In this document: positions 13,001-25,524 of the stretch, in pieces
How positions within the stretch are numbered: position 1 is the stretch's first letter
How the letters are laid out: every line of letters starts with the position of its first letter
DNA from: Panorpa germanica
Taxonomy: Eukaryota; Arthropoda; Insecta; Mecoptera; Panorpidae
Assembly: GCA_963678705.1 (NCBI GenBank)
Contig: OY783203.1
Coordinates: 25,030,535-25,094,534 of the forward strand
Reading direction: 5' to 3'
Length of the DNA: 64,000 nt
The notes under the pieces: model-generated
Seen by the model: only the letters and a program-made list of their open reading frames with translations
Database searches by the model: none
Told to the model about the DNA's origin: nothing
Made by a program: the position numbers and the translations under genes

Positions 13001-16000
13001 ATTGTAGGTCGATACTGATATTAAATATCTCTGTTTTGAGCATTAACAGTTTTCTTTATATTCCATTAATTTGCGATGTTGCGAAGCAAACCTTGAGTAG
13101 CAATTTTGCCAGAGATGCATGAGGTGACAATTAGTAACCTATTCAGTTTTTCAGGGACTTGACTTGACAGGTTAGGATACCTCTGATAGGGTCCTAGTGA
13201 GGCACTTGAAGGTAATATTAAACAAGGGCCATATCAAAAATAAAAGATATATTCAATTTCTAATTTTAGTGCGTTCAACATTAGCACTAATGTTAAAAAT
13301 ACTGAAGGTACTTTCATTTTAATATTTTCTAAAATATATTTGCAATCATGATGTTGCATATATTTTTTATGTAGAGTCGTTACAATGTTTGAAATGCAGA
13401 TATTAAAAAGTTTTATCTCTTTTTATGTTGTATAAGAATTTGCAAATAAATATTTATTTATTTCGACTTTGAATAGTTTGGTTATAAAATGGGAGTAAAA
13501 TAAACTTTCAATACGAGTATATTAGGCAGTAGTGAACTGGGAGTGGTATTTGTTATGTGCGTGTGTGCTAGGTGACTGACAGCGCACGCTGTGTCATTTC
13601 TGTGCACTTTTTGTACGTCATTCATCACTGATTGCGGCGAGAATTACAAAAATATCTTAATTGAAATATATAGACGTCTTTCACATAGAAACGTGAGGGT
13701 ATGTATTGCGTGATATGTATGTGTGCTACTCATTCATTCACAACATAGGATATATAAAAGTATATGTTTTTCCAAAACTTCTTACAAAGTGCCACAGTGT
13801 GGTAAAGCATCAAAAGCAATTCTTGCTAAAAGAAATATTCTGTTAATGTGTTTATTCCTTATGATAGTATACGTTGAACTCTTATAAACTATTATATGAA
13901 AATTCTATTGGTAGTTTTTGATAAATGATAAGTATTATTTTTATTTGTAACTTATAACAGGTTTATCGTATTTGCACATCACAGCACTTTAAGCACCATG
14001 CAATTGATTCACTTCCGCATATATTTTTTTTACTTTGACTTTCATTCATTGAACTGTGATGTGACATTTTCTTCATTTTTTTTGATAAAAGTTTTGTTAA
14101 AATAATGGTTTTACTAACATTAGTCACGTTCACGCTTTTTAGTACCGGATGTCCATTGAGAAAGTTCAAATTTTGTTTAAAAGAAAAAACTATTTTACAC
14201 AAAATATTTATACCGTACCAACATATTAATGTGTTTTAATTAAAATTAGTAACCAGGTACTTCAAATGTAATGCAATAATTATAAATCAAGCTCATATTC
14301 TGCTATGGATCATCATATATTCAGCCTCATTAGTCAGTTTCATTAAAACTTGTAAAAGTGATCATAGTCCAAAACAGATCAAACGTTGAAAGCGGCGTGC
14401 TGTAATCTCAGTTGCTCTATTTATATGTAGTTAATAATACAACATTAGATTTAAAGATAAATCCACTAATTACTGACTTTATGATATTACTATTTGCAGT
14501 CTATGTTGAACAGGTTATCGTAAAGAGGACTCTTGTAATTTTAAAATCGATCCAGTAAAACGTACATAGGAATTAGTAATTAATATTATCAATGACAACG
14601 TCAAGAATTTGTCACAGTTTTTACACTGATAACTAGTGCAAGTAGCGGAAAAATCAATTCATTTATCTTATCGTATAGCTTATACATGTGTCTAATGATA
14701 TGTTTACTTCAAACTAATACGAGTACAAGAGATTATTACAATAAGTGAAAAATGTTATAATTTTCATTTTGTTATCCATTTTTGTAATGAACACTTTTTC
14801 TAAATTAAATATAAGTATAATATGTATCTGTCGTGAGAATCATAACTTTCAACATCTGTCATCTAAAATTAGACGTGCGAATTTTTTGTGGTTATGTCCT
14901 TTCTTCTCAATTCTGTTATATTACTGTCGCATTAACATTAAGATTAACATTTACATTAACATTACGAGCGGTGTACGAGGCTACTTTAAGTTTGAGGTTT
15001 AATTCTGTCTATCTAATAATTTGTCTCATAATTGTAATTATATCTAGTGCCAAATTTACTAAACGTCAATTAGATAGATGACCCACCCTGAGAGAGCAAA
15101 GTGGCGGTAGTAATTATACTCGATTTATTTATTTTTTATAAAAACATGAATATCAAAGTTATAATTAGCGAAAAACGAATATTTGGATCGCTAATTAATT
15201 TGATAATTTTTTACTAATTAACTTGACTACTTAATGGTACTTTAATTTATAGAAATAAATAAAGTATGGTCATCGTAGTTATAGGGTGATCACACTTCTA
15301 AAATAGTCAAACGAAATTAATTATAATCTTCGAAAAATTATATTGAATTATTTGGTTAAATTGTTAATCCACTTTTTTATAGATTAGGAATAGATTACGC
15401 AATTGATATGCTTTTCCAAAAGAAACAATAAACAAAAGAACAACAATCATACAAGATTTGTTCAATTTATTAAACGTCTGGCTATTTCCGATACTAAGAA
15501 CAGTTTCTGAGATACTTACACATTACACACGAAAACACTCATTCCTAATAAGTTTGTGATCCCAGAAATTATATCATCAATGCTCTTGGCCACTATACTT
15601 TTGAATTATTTGTTTAATGGCATTCTTATTGATATAAATTTGTTTCTAATATAAGTGAATAGATTTTCATTTCATTGACATTAGCCAATAACTTTCTACG
15701 CAGTGTATCACGTAACCGAACTGAGTTTTGATAGTTTGTATATTAATTAGTATCATTTAATATTAATTAATATAGTTAAATATTTTCTATTAACAAACAT
15801 CTTCACTCACAAAATTAATAAAAATTTTAAATTTACATAAATTACGTCATCATTCTCTATCAAATACTTTAACTTCTTGCATATTTTATCAACAAATAAT
15901 TTTAATTACATAATTAAGTCATCGTCTCTCTCACACACGACATAGTAGCAGTAGATTGTTGTCTGTTTAAATTATAATCAATATTCATGACATCGGACAT

Positions 16001-16360
16001 CATTATTCCTATCTTTAGTGATGCTTCTATGACGTCATAATATCGAAGTTCGAACCTGATGTACTGTGACCGTAAAGCAACATCCAACATGTTGTACACA
16101 TATTACAAAAACAAAGCGTCTACACCGGATCAACAACGACTTGCTGCATCAGCGTTCAGTTCATACAATGGACCGTGTGCAACGACATATGTACGACAAT
16201 ATTTTAGTGATATTTGATATAAAGGTATGGCGAAAACAGAAACGCAAATGCTGACCAGAGGATAAAGCCTAACTGCGGAAAAAGATGCAAATTTCGTAAC
16301 ACATTACACATACGATTTTAAATTCACATGAAAAAAAACAGCGAAATTTTTCCGCAGTGC
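10077..16360. other. Long AT-rich non-coding stretch
   Basis: No supported gene and almost no recognisable transposon. Minor features are a perfect 18-bp palindrome near 10970-10990 ('aacaaataattatttgtt') and a short array of TTAACA-like hexamers at 14931-14966. The open frames at 13963-14202 (minus) and 14745-15002 (plus) lack coding character. The stretch is most simply intronic or intergenic DNA. Confidence 0.45.
14931..14966. repeat. Short degenerate TTAACA hexamer array
   Basis: About six consecutive units of the form attaaca/agatta/acattt/acatta lie in a row. This is a small imperfect tandem repeat that appears to have no coding role. Confidence 0.5.
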
Positions 16361-16365
16361 TCACT

Positions 16366-17034
16366 GGGCCTAAGGCCTGTCTCAGTATGGCACCGTAATT
16401 CAACGAATTTTGGCCGGACGTATACACGGTACCACGCTTTACCTACCCCACTAAATGGAAATGTAATGAGACCTCGCACACTGCAAGCGGCAAAGCCGTC
16501 CGAATAGGGGCAGCACCTACCTCTCACATTAGAACCAAATAATAGCGAATTTTAACCAAGCGATACCACCACCACATCGCTAACCTATCCGAACCTTGTA
16601 ACCAGCAAACCAGTAAATGCAACCAGCCGCCTCAGACTGGAGGGGATACCTAAGAACTTTCGTTGTATCGCCTCAATCCACTTCGTTTGGAATCTATCGG
16701 CGACATTGCTCTGTGAACAAGTATGTTCAACTTGCTTCAGTTTATACCAACCACCAAACAAATACGATAGAACTAAATTAAAATTCACGCCAACCAGAAC
16801 TCAGACATATAATAAATGCTAAAGTCCCTTTAATACCAGTGGTGTATCGATAAAAATTAAAGTAAATATTTGCTCATGATAAATTATATTAGTGCAAAAG
16901 AATTCCTATACACCGTGTTGGTACGGGGTTTGTATGTATTGTGACACACACAGTCGGTTTGCTTTGAGAATACGTCCGAATTCGTCGTCGCTTAAATACG
17001 GTGCCATAGTGCGACAGGTCTAAGACTTACTACA
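16366..17034. mobile_element. Non-autonomous TIR element with about 60-bp inverted ends
   Basis: The left end reads 'cctaaggcctgtctcagtat' then 'ggcaccgta', and a little further 'cggacgtatac'. The complement of the right end reads GTCTTAGACCTGTCGCACTA then TGGCACCGTA and CGGACGTATTC. The interior is GC-richer than the flanks and has no credible transposase, although two minus-strand frames of 67 codons are open. The superfamily is unknown. The right half contains a sequence shared with 27860-27995. Confidence 0.55.
16800..16925. repeat. Repeat segment shared with 27860-27995
   Basis: Common words in the same order and orientation are 'cagaactcaga', 'gtatcgata(a)', 'ttgctc(t)catgata', 'agtgcaaaa', and 'cctatacaccgt' or 'caatacatcc'. 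At 27.8 kb it interrupts a CAGGG-type element, so it is probably mobile in its own right. Confidence 0.45.
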
Positions 17035-20000
17035 CTGGTTCATATGACTAGTACTTTTCGAACAAAAATCTTTTAACTTGTAAACTATTATTTTTTTAAT
17101 CTTTAATCTAAGAAACGAAAAGTCAAAAAGCAAAAGTTATCCTTTCCTTAAATCAATACTTTTAAAGCCACAAAAGAAATTATTTTAAATTCGAATTTGA
17201 AAAAAGAAGCTCAACAGGCTATAAGACAATTTATTTCTGCGTAAAATGACGTAAACGACTACCAAAAATATTGAAAATTGTTCAAATTATAATGCAGACA
17301 ATGAAGAACGAAGTTCTCAGAAAAATTTAGTTGAAGGTTCAACCCTGGTATTGTTTTTAAATGTACGTGCAGTTTGAAATACTTCCATATTTTACTTAAT
17401 CATTATCGCCTATAGTGTGTTCACAGTTCGCCATAGTGGGAAACATTTATGCATTCTAAAATTATCAAATTCACCAAAAAAACCTGACGGTTATTGCACA
17501 TAAAGTTTAGAAAAATATGGTAAAGAATTTTTTTAATAAAATATTTACGATTTTTTAATAATCAAGTAATAAAAATGTAAATAAATTTAGACAAGTTGCT
17601 ATATGAGTGTGACGTCACAATGCATTGGCTAAAGACCATATAATACCAGTAAAACATTGCAAAAATGTTCTCCAAATTTTTTTTAAATTTGCTGGATGAT
17701 GAACTGATTGTTTTGCGGTACTAGTTGGTCTCTTAGATGTTCTTTCTATAAATTCACAAATATCGGAAACGTGGCTGTGCAATCTGTTAAACGTTCTTGA
17801 AACGCACTTGTTGAATAACATCATTTACATAAATACATGTTTATTAAAATGTGACCTGTATGTTCTCAATAATATTTTACAGTTAGCCAGATTGCAAGAT
17901 ACTCGTACGTTTATGTTGTTTTTATTAATTGCACGATACAAATGTACTGACTTATAATTATTATACAAGATTTGCACATAACGGAAAAAGTACATGTTGC
18001 TTGCATACTTCTGGTTACCGGTTACTGTGGTTGCATCTTCTCATTTATGTACAGGGTGTTCAGTACGATATTTTTTACATATTGGCTATTGACTCTAGTA
18101 CTATATTATTCTCAATAGCAGGTATAAATAACCACATTACTTCAAACTCTGTATCATAAATTAAGAAAGTAGCAAAATGTCATTGGAGTGTACGTGAATG
18201 AGAATGTGAATTATTTACATAATATATATTAAATCTATGATCTATTTTTTTGCCCTTATTTTAAAGTGCAATGTTATCAAGTACTTAGTACTTTACTTAC
18301 TTAGCAAGTACCTGAACCTAGACGGCATTCGTACTGAGTAAATCCGCCTAGGACTGCCAATGAAAGTAAATTTTCTTCATTAGCTTTTATATGCAAAATA
18401 AAATATGTTGTCGTTCGCATTACTTAAGTTTCTTTCTAAATGTTTTGGTATAATTTATTTCTTTGCTGTGATTATTGTCAATCATTTCCATTTAATTAAT
18501 ATCAATAAATTCAATATCAAAATGACATTTTATAAATCCATAATTAATACAAAGGCGAATGAGTGGTAATGAGTTATTCAACTCTTTCTTTTAAATTTAT
18601 TGAAATTTGAAAAAACAACATTAGAAGGAATCAAGTGCTGCACTTTAGGAATTCTCGAATCAGTAAATTGTGACAAGGCCGCTTTTAGGATCGGTGGGCA
18701 TCTTGGCATAAATTGTGCCGCGGTCCTCCTACATCTTACAAACTGTGAATTTTGTTCTTAATTTTTTCTTCTTTAACGTCATTAAAGATTCCTGACTAAT
18801 TCCCAAATCTCCATGAGACATAAAAGAAGAAAAGAAGGTCATTTCTTCAGCTTGAAAAGTTTAAAAAATCCTGACCAATTCCCAAATCTCCTTGTGATCT
18901 ATAAGGAAAAAAAACTTCATTTATTCCAAGAACTACTATTTCTGCTTTTGAAAAATAAATTATTAATTCTAAAAATATATTTTTGTGGCTTGAACTGTGG
19001 TATCGAGTCGACTCAATCGATATTTTATTGTTTTTACAAACAATAAAGTTTTCCATCTAAATTTAAAATATATCGCCATCAGTGGAATTTGTCCCTTTTG
19101 CTAAACGGATTCATATATTTTATCATGAATCATCATGGCTTTTTAATCGAAGCGATAAATCATTTTAGTATAGCCATATATAGCATTTCACCGCAATTGT
19201 ACCGAGGGTTTGCTGATTTACAATGCACATGACCGTAATGTTACTGTTTGAATATTATAATATTTAAAAAAACAAACCCTGCAACATTGCCCTAAAAATT
19301 AAAAAAAAACCTCGGTGTAAAATACAATTTGATATATTTTTAATCAAAATGTCAACTTTCCCGCTGTATAACTTTTATCATTTCTTTCTGGTCTGTTTCA
19401 TAAATTACCATAAAATAAAAACATGAAAATTGGCTGGAAAAGAGGCTGAAATTAATTTGAAGATATTGATTTCATGTAAATGGAAATGCGAAATATTCAA
19501 ACTCATGTCCGAGAATTTATGAGGATAGACAGTCTTAGGAAAGTGTCACTAGTATGTGACCGCACTAGCAAGTCCTGACACCTTTTAGTAAAACGTTCGA
19601 TGTTGCGCTGGTGAGGACGAGCCTTAGGGGTCATCCATAAATTACGTTACACAAGATTCATAACTTGAATACGTCTATACCGACTTATATTTACTTTGCG
19701 GTAAAGTGATGGATGTTGTACCAGTGAAGAAACTCCTCTGTAGGGAAGCTTATTATAAAAGATAAAATATTTCTTTGTTTTTGAAATCAAGTAAACATAT
19801 AAATGAATTGCTCATAAATAATGAGAAATGTAAATTAAAAAGGTTTAATTACAAAAAGTTTTAAATAATAAAACATTTAAATAAGGCAAAACATTTCTTT
19901 GTTCACTAAATTTGACTACAGCCACATCGTGTTTTCATATGAGCAAAACAGATTTTTGTTTCAATAGCGAGAAGCCTGTGACAAAACTAATTTACCACTG

Positions 20001-20719
20001 ACCGTTGTACGATGCAAATGTATTTCTAACAAATTGAGTTCAAGTTATAATGTACATGCGGCAATTAAAGTGTTAACGAATATGTCATCCGTAAATATGT
20101 GTGGATCCGTAAGGACGCTGCAAGAAATTTTGTTATTTACTAAGGCTTTTAAAATATCCAGTTTTCAAGTCCACAGAATTCGTCTAATGTAAACATTGTC
20201 TTTGTAAATGTTTTCTTACTCCTGCCAGGCTGTGACAAATTTGTCACCCAAATAAGTGTAATCTCTTTATTTTTAGAATTTGGAATGTAATCTTAATTTA
20301 AAGACATGGATCTAGATTGCTTGTCGGAGAGTTGTTCGATGTTCTAATATTACAATTGAGTTGTGAACTAACTTCTTAATTCGTTTTTGAAATATAATGC
20401 AATATAAAAATTAAGGAAGATATATCTATTTAAAGTTTAATTTTCGTTTTACCGCCTAATATTTATCGTATTTATTTTTCGTTGTATACGTAATATGGTT
20501 TTATAACAGCTGCTAGTGTTGTGATGTTTAATTTTTCATCTTTTTCTTGTTTAACAGAGATGGCAATGGTAGCCAAATGGTAGTGGAGAAGAAGAATTGA
20601 CATCTATTAGTAGGCATTTTTGTAAATTTTAAATTTTTTTTGTTATTAAGAGTTTGCAAATGATTATTTCAATTGTTAATTGACTATTTCAATTGCGAGT
20701 TGAATAAATATGAGTGCGC
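17035..20719. other. AT-rich non-coding stretch
   Basis: No gene is supported. A repeat-like patch at 19585-19745 contains 'aggggtcatccataaattac' and two versions of a '(c/g)gatgttg(c/t)(a/g)c(c/t)(a/g)gtgaag(a/g)a' phrase, the second of which also appears near 36975. Other open frames in this stretch show no coding signature. Confidence 0.45.
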
Positions 20720-20721
20720 GA

Positions 20722-21290
20722 GACATTGGGCGAGAGCATTGATGCTTGACGTCTTACTGTTGTGTCTTCGGGTTCGATTCCCGAGCCAGAGTTTTATTTT
20801 CAGGGTTTGGTTGTTATCAAATAAAAAAAAAGCGATAAAGGCAAAGAGAGAGATAGCAGCCGAGTGTCCTATATGTCTCTTCCTAGCCGAACCGCTGCTG
20901 CTGGTTTGATTGATTGGCGGTTAGGTAGGGGGTAAACAAGCAAGCAGACGCTTTAGTAAACTTAGCAGTCATAGTGCTCGGCTAAAAAGAGACACAGAGG
21001 ACTCTCGACAGCTATCTCTCTTTGCCTTTATCGCAGTATTCAGCCTCTGGTGCACTCCATTCTTGTACCTCTATGCTAAGAACAGAAGATAAAAGAAAAA
21101 AGAATGACGCACAACAATTGAAACTACAATTACCGAGTCAGATAATGATGATGATAGCTTGGATTCAAACATAGAATTGAAAAGTTAAACATCAAACAAT
21201 GACATAACAAAGAAGAATACGAAAAAGAAATATAAGAAAACAGAAAGAGTTACAAGTGCAACGGAAAAAATGTTTTTATTATAAATGTAT
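20722..21290 (+). repeat. tRNA-derived SINE interrupted by a MITE
   Basis: The head reads 'gggcgagagcattgatgctt', followed by a box B 'ggttcgattcc' (20771-20781) flanked by complementary 'tcggg...cccga'. This is a tRNA T-arm geometry. It continues with 'ttttattttcagggtttggt' and 'tgttatcaa'. A separate inverted-repeat element occupies 20832-21033. SINE-tail-like sequence ('aagaagaatacgaaaaagaa', 'aaacagaaag') then resumes to about 21290 and resembles the tail of the copy at 32981. So one SINE copy appears to have been hit by a later insertion. Confidence 0.55.
20832..21033. mobile_element. 202-bp MITE with GCGATAAAGGCAAAGAGAGA ends
   Basis: The left end is 'gcgataaaggcaaagagaga' then 'gatagcagccgag'. 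The complement of the right end reads GCGATAAAGGCAAAGAGAGA then TAGCTGTCGAG. The arms pair for about 60 bases, including 'tgtctctt(c/t)(c/t)tagccga'. It lies inside a SINE copy. There is no coding capacity. The superfamily is uncertain. Confidence 0.65.
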
Positions 21291-21530
21291 ATATTGTTTT
21301 AAGGGCTAATAACTACCAAAAGTTGATGCACTCAAATAAATATTTAAAAAATAGCCAACTTTTGATACAGTGCAGTCTTATATAAACTCAGTTATGGTTC
21401 ACCTAATTTTTTTTAATATTTTACATTTTTTTTATGCGACCACGTTTCGTAAGACATGAAGATAACACACACACGTGATAAACGCACAAGACGGCAGTGA
21501 TCTAAAGCAGGAGCGTTGACGGTTACAGCG

Positions 21531-22010
21531 TAGGGATGGCGATCTGAGATCGATTAATCGAAGTATCGATTCTTTGAGTCGGAAAAATCGATTTTTTAAA
21601 TCGATTTTAAACAATGGATCCATCCCGTGATCCCGTCAAAAATCGAGATTTGATTTTTTTTGTTGTAAGAATATAACTTTATAATTATTTACATTATTTA
21701 TAATTATATTATTTATATAGGAATTATAATTATTTTATTCTATCATAAATAACGAAAAATGATTTTTTTAATTAATCAAAAATCACTCTTCACTTATTCT
21801 TTAATTAACAAAAAGGCTTGTATTTTTTTTACAAATTTAATAAAAATAAAATCGGTAAAAGATCGTTTTTTTTGGGTTAGTGTGTTAATATTTTATAAAA
21901 ACTCACAAAGAATCGAAAAATCGATTTTTGAGAAATCAATCTTCTAGACTTCGATTTTTTTCTGAATCCATTCGAATCGATTAAAAAATCGTCCGTTTTT
22001 AAGAAGAATT
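21531..22010. mobile_element. hAT-type MITE, TAGGGATGGCGAT family, copy A (truncated)
   Basis: It starts TAGGGATGGCGATCTGAGAT and contains repeated ATCGATTTTT/AAAAATCGAT palindromic blocks. It runs in the opposite orientation to copies B (22996) and C (39376). The right end stops at 'aagaagaattc', short of the expected GCCATCCCTA, so the last roughly 10 bp of that TIR are lost. There is no coding capacity. Confidence 0.7.
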
Positions 22011-22995
22011 CTAATACACATAAGAACAACGTTAAAAAGTTAACATTTTTAAACGTAGAAATCGCTATAACATAAAATAATAACGAATGCTTATAAATTT
22101 TGTGTAAATATAAAAAAGAACGCTAAACTATAAATAATACTGTTTATTTGCTACAAAATCGATATACTCGTATATATTTAACATTTTAATACCATTCTAT
22201 CATGTATAATGTAACATAATTTTTGTATATTTCACATAACACGGATAGATATAAAAATAACCAGAAAACTTTTTATTTCTATGTTTAGAACTTTTTTTTG
22301 TTGATTCCTACAGCATATTTACAAATAATATTGAAGAAGATTCTCGCGTCCCTCGATAGGAAGGCAATAGACAGACACAGAAGTCGAGCGCTTCGCTTCG
22401 TCTACGTGTGAGTTTGCATTGGGCCCCGCACTAACAATACGAGTAACTTTAGGCCTGTGTACACCTGCTGCAGTACACTGGTTTTTAACCCAGCAAGTTT
22501 TGTATGCGTTCACCGTCCGGTGTATATCGGTATTCATTCCCCTTATGTCTTTTTTTGTTTGTTAGAAACTGCAGGAAACTTTTGTTGTCTCCCCCTCTTT
22601 CTCTGACTATTTAAAAAATACTCACAGTCACCGGAAACAATACCCTAGCAGCTAGCGACACGCTAACGTGCAGCGTGCATGTGTCTGTTGTATATGTGTG
22701 TGTGTGTGTGTTATAAAATGTAACGTGTCTTCTTGAGGGGGACTGTTCAAGAGTTGCAAGTTGGTCCTATGGTGGCACGACCCGTGACTGACGACAATGG
22801 AGACACTCGTAGTTAACCTGGATTACAAGCAGACTTTTGTTTTTTCTTTTATTTAAAATTTTTAATATATTTTTCCGTTACACATTCTGTCTAGTTATCA
22901 ATTATTAGTCTAGTGTGGTGCAGAATTATTTTTCATCCCTTAATTCTTTACTCAGTGCTAGTTTATAGGCGTAAATAGTTTTAGATTATAGACAC
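22011..22995. other. Non-coding stretch between hAT MITE copies A and B
   Basis: Mixed AT-rich sequence with a (TG)n microsatellite around 22696-22711. The segment 22380-22560 is GC-richer but shows no motif I recognise. Confidence 0.4.
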
Positions 22996-23515
22996 TAGGG
23001 ATGGCGATTCTCCTTAAAAATGATCGATTTTTTAATCGATTAGAATCGAAGTCTACAGAACCGATTTAAAAAAAAATCTAAGTCTAGAAGATCGATTTCT
23101 CAAAAATCGATTTTTCGATTCTTTGTGACCTTTTAAATAAAGAAAAAAAAAAACAATAACCAAAAAAAAAGAGAAAACAGTCTTTTATCGATTTTATTTT
23201 TATTAAATTTGTAAAATACAAGCCTATCTTATAATTAAAAATTAAGTGAAGAGTGATTTTTATTAATCAATAAAATTATGTATGTTACTTATAGAATAAA
23301 ATAATTATAATTCCCAATAATTTATGTCCAAGCTCATAATGAATAATGTAAATAATTGCATAGTTGCATTCCTACAAAAAAAATCTAATCTCGATTTTCG
23401 AGTGTTTGTGCTCCATTCACGGGGTCGATCTATTGTTTAAAATCGAAAAAAAAAACGATTTTTTCGACTCAAAAAATCGATTCTTCGATTAATCGATGTC
23501 AGATCGCTATCCCTA
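22996..23515. mobile_element. hAT-type MITE, TAGGGATGGCGAT family, copy B
   Basis: 520 bp with outer ends TAGGGATGGCGATTCT and the complement of TAGGGATAGCGATCTGA. The flanks 'atagacac' and 'ataaacat' match at 6 of 8 positions, consistent with a decayed 8-bp hAT target duplication. The interior is full of ATCGATTTT-type palindromes and has no ORF. Confidence 0.75.
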
Positions 23516-23561
23516 ATAAACATTATTGCTGAAGCATTGACGCTCCATGAAGCGACTACAT

Positions 23562-23632
23562 ATTGTGCGAGAGCATTGATAACTGCTGTGCCTTCGGGTT
23601 CGATTTCCGAACCAGAGTTATATTTTCGGCTC
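23562..23632 (+). repeat. tRNA-derived SINE head fragment
   Basis: 'tgtgcgagagcattgataac' is followed by a box-B-like 'gggttcgatttcc' and 'agagttatattttcgg'. It is truncated shortly after the tRNA-like part, where the inverted-repeat arm at 23630 begins. Confidence 0.5.
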
Positions 23633-23925
23633 TCGTTCTCTTTAGTTAGAAAAAAAGGTATCGTTTTAGTCTCGGTCTCGTGTCGTCATGTCACATATCA
23701 CAATTTTTTAACAGAATTAATCAACTGGTTCAATTTCACTTAATGCATCATCACTTTCATCTAGTCTCGGGTTTTTTCAGGTTGACACTACTAACACCTA
23801 CACTCAACGACATTTTTGTGGCAACTAAAGCCTAAAATGTCTTCAAACAATCGCATTGTAAATAATTTATATTCACATTTATTTTCCTTTAAAACATTCG
23901 TTTTCGTTCGGCTACAAAATGTCGT
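23630..23925 (-). repeat. Left arm of a large inverted pair (mate 25035-25500)
   Basis: It begins 'tcgttctctttagtt' and 'cgttttagtctcggtctcg', then from about 23700 'caactggttcaatttcactt', 'aatgcatcatcact', 'ctactaacacctacactcaa' and 'gtcttcaaacaatcgcatt'. The complement of each phrase occurs in reverse order at 25035-25500. The arm is shorter than its mate by roughly 170 bp. See the mate for the likely origin. Confidence 0.6.
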
Positions 23926-24049
23926 AAAAGACAAAATTATAAAATAAAATATTTAACAGATGTTATATTTCGTAAATGTACGACCTAACCTTTTTCGTAA
24001 TAAAAAGAGGTTGAAGAGAAAGTTTATGTTGCTGGTATTTTATTTTTCT

Positions 24050-24875
24050 AGCAATTTTTTTTTGAAATATAGTCAACGAGACTCTCGGGTCTCGCCGTAT
24101 GTGGTCTTGGTACCGTCTCAATAGTTTTCAGAAATGTCTCGTCTGGTATCGTCTTGCTTTTACGAGACCTTTTACGAGATCATTTAGTATTTAAATAGTG
24201 CCTAGGACCTAATAACTTTTCTTTCGGTTCTGTTTATCACATATCACAATTGACTGATAAGTGATAGCGATTTTTTTTCTTTAAAATATTGGCATCAAAT
24301 TTATATAAAGTATTCGAGTGTACCTGTAAACAAAATAACAAAGATGTCTGGAAATATAAAAGATGTGTAGTATATGGAGATTCAACGGTTTTTTTTACTT
24401 ACTCGAGGGTTCCACGGAGTTAAGAGACTAGAGATTTCGAGGCTGCAGCGCTGCGAGTTGGGACCTCGAAACAGTGAATCTGCTTCGTCGCTTTGTCTGT
24501 AGCAGTCTGTGGTTCGTGAGGTACTGTGTCTAGTAAGTAGTACGGTGAGTGCTGCTGATGCTGCTGACTCAATGCTAAGATATCCCGCGACACCTAGTGG
24601 CACCTACGAGTAGTTATGTAGTGTTACCGTTTCCAGAAATGAGGAATTTGATCTGCGGAACGTCTAACGTCTAACGCCGTTTGATTTCCTTCTAAGGCGC
24701 ATTCCTAATTAACCAATATAGATTAGAACGGGTTTAAATGTACGATGACAATTTATTTGTCTACGTCTCTTGATTTGTAGAAAATATGATTGCATCTTGA
24801 CAGTTTCAAGACACATTCAATGCTCAATTTTGAAATTTTAAATTCAAATAAATGTATTCAAAAATCGACGACACA
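24050..24875. other. Central part of the 23.6-25.5 kb inverted structure
   Basis: 24070-24190 is another patch of GAGAC/GTCTC words like those in the right arm. 24382-24620 is a GC-rich block with no recognised motif. No gene is supported. Confidence 0.35.
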
Positions 24876-24985
24876 GCTGGTGAGAGCATTGATATATGAC
24901 GCTGACTTCTGTATCTTCGGCCTCGATCTCCAGAACAGAATTATATTTTCTGGGATTGGTTGTTATCAAGTTTAAATTGATTATG
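24876..24985 (+). repeat. tRNA-derived SINE fragment
   Basis: 'ggtgagagcattgatatatg' is followed by a degraded box B 'cggcctcgatctcc', then 'agaattatattttctgggat' and 'tggttgttatcaa'. It is in the same orientation as the fragment at 23562. Confidence 0.5.
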
Positions 24986-25034
24986 TTTATACATACATAA
25001 ACTAATTAGGCGGCGGTGTAGTTCATCTATCCGA

Positions 25035-25524
25035 ATGGACACGAATGTTTTAAGGGAAAATAAATGTGAATATAAATTATTTAGAATGCGATTGTTTGAA
25101 GACATTTTAAGCTTTAGTTGCCGCAAAAATGTCGTTGAGTGTAGGTGTTAGTAGTGTCAGCCTGACAAAAAGGCCGAGATTAGATTGAAGTGATGATGCA
25201 TTAAGTGAAATTGAACCAGTTGGTCAACTGTGTATAAAAAAAATTCTTCAAAGATAATTTTTTTTTTAATTTGATACAATTAATGGTAATATGCTTATTG
25301 TGTGAAAATTTAGAATAAAAACAATAATTAGCCGACATAATATAATGAATTACTTTGTTTAAGACTATCTTAAAAGTAAGTTCTCACAATAACGAGATGT
25401 AACGAGAAGAGACGAGACGAGACAAACGATTACGAGATGAGTCCGAGACTAAAACGATATCTATTTTTTTTTCGAAACTAACGAGAACGAGGCGAGATTT
25501 TTGAAACTCTCATGTAGCCCTAGT
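25035..25524 (+). mobile_element. Right arm of inverted pair, ending in a hAT-like terminus
   Basis: It ends at 25524 with the complement of TAGGGCTACATGAGAGTTTC, a hAT-style terminus, preceded by clustered GAGACGAGAC words. Around 25127 an ATG opens MSLSVGVSSVSLTKRPRLD followed, across a stop, by SDDALSEIEPVGQL. This looks like a decayed N-terminal coding segment, possibly of a hAT transposase. The arm is inverted relative to 23630-23925. I read the pair as two inverted, partly deleted copies of one hAT-like element. That is inference. Confidence 0.45.

Noticed and set aside
16324-16788. Two GC-richer minus-strand frames as genes
   Set aside because: They lie inside a TIR element (16366-17034) and have no recognisable domains.
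20722-20830. Functional tRNA gene at the box A/B pattern
   Set aside because: The anticodon arm and acceptor stem do not close, and the same head recurs with SINE-type flanks at several sites.
22990-23520. CRISPR-like array from repeated ATCGATTTTT blocks
   Set aside because: The blocks are palindromic subterminal repeats of a hAT MITE, irregularly spaced, in a eukaryotic genome.
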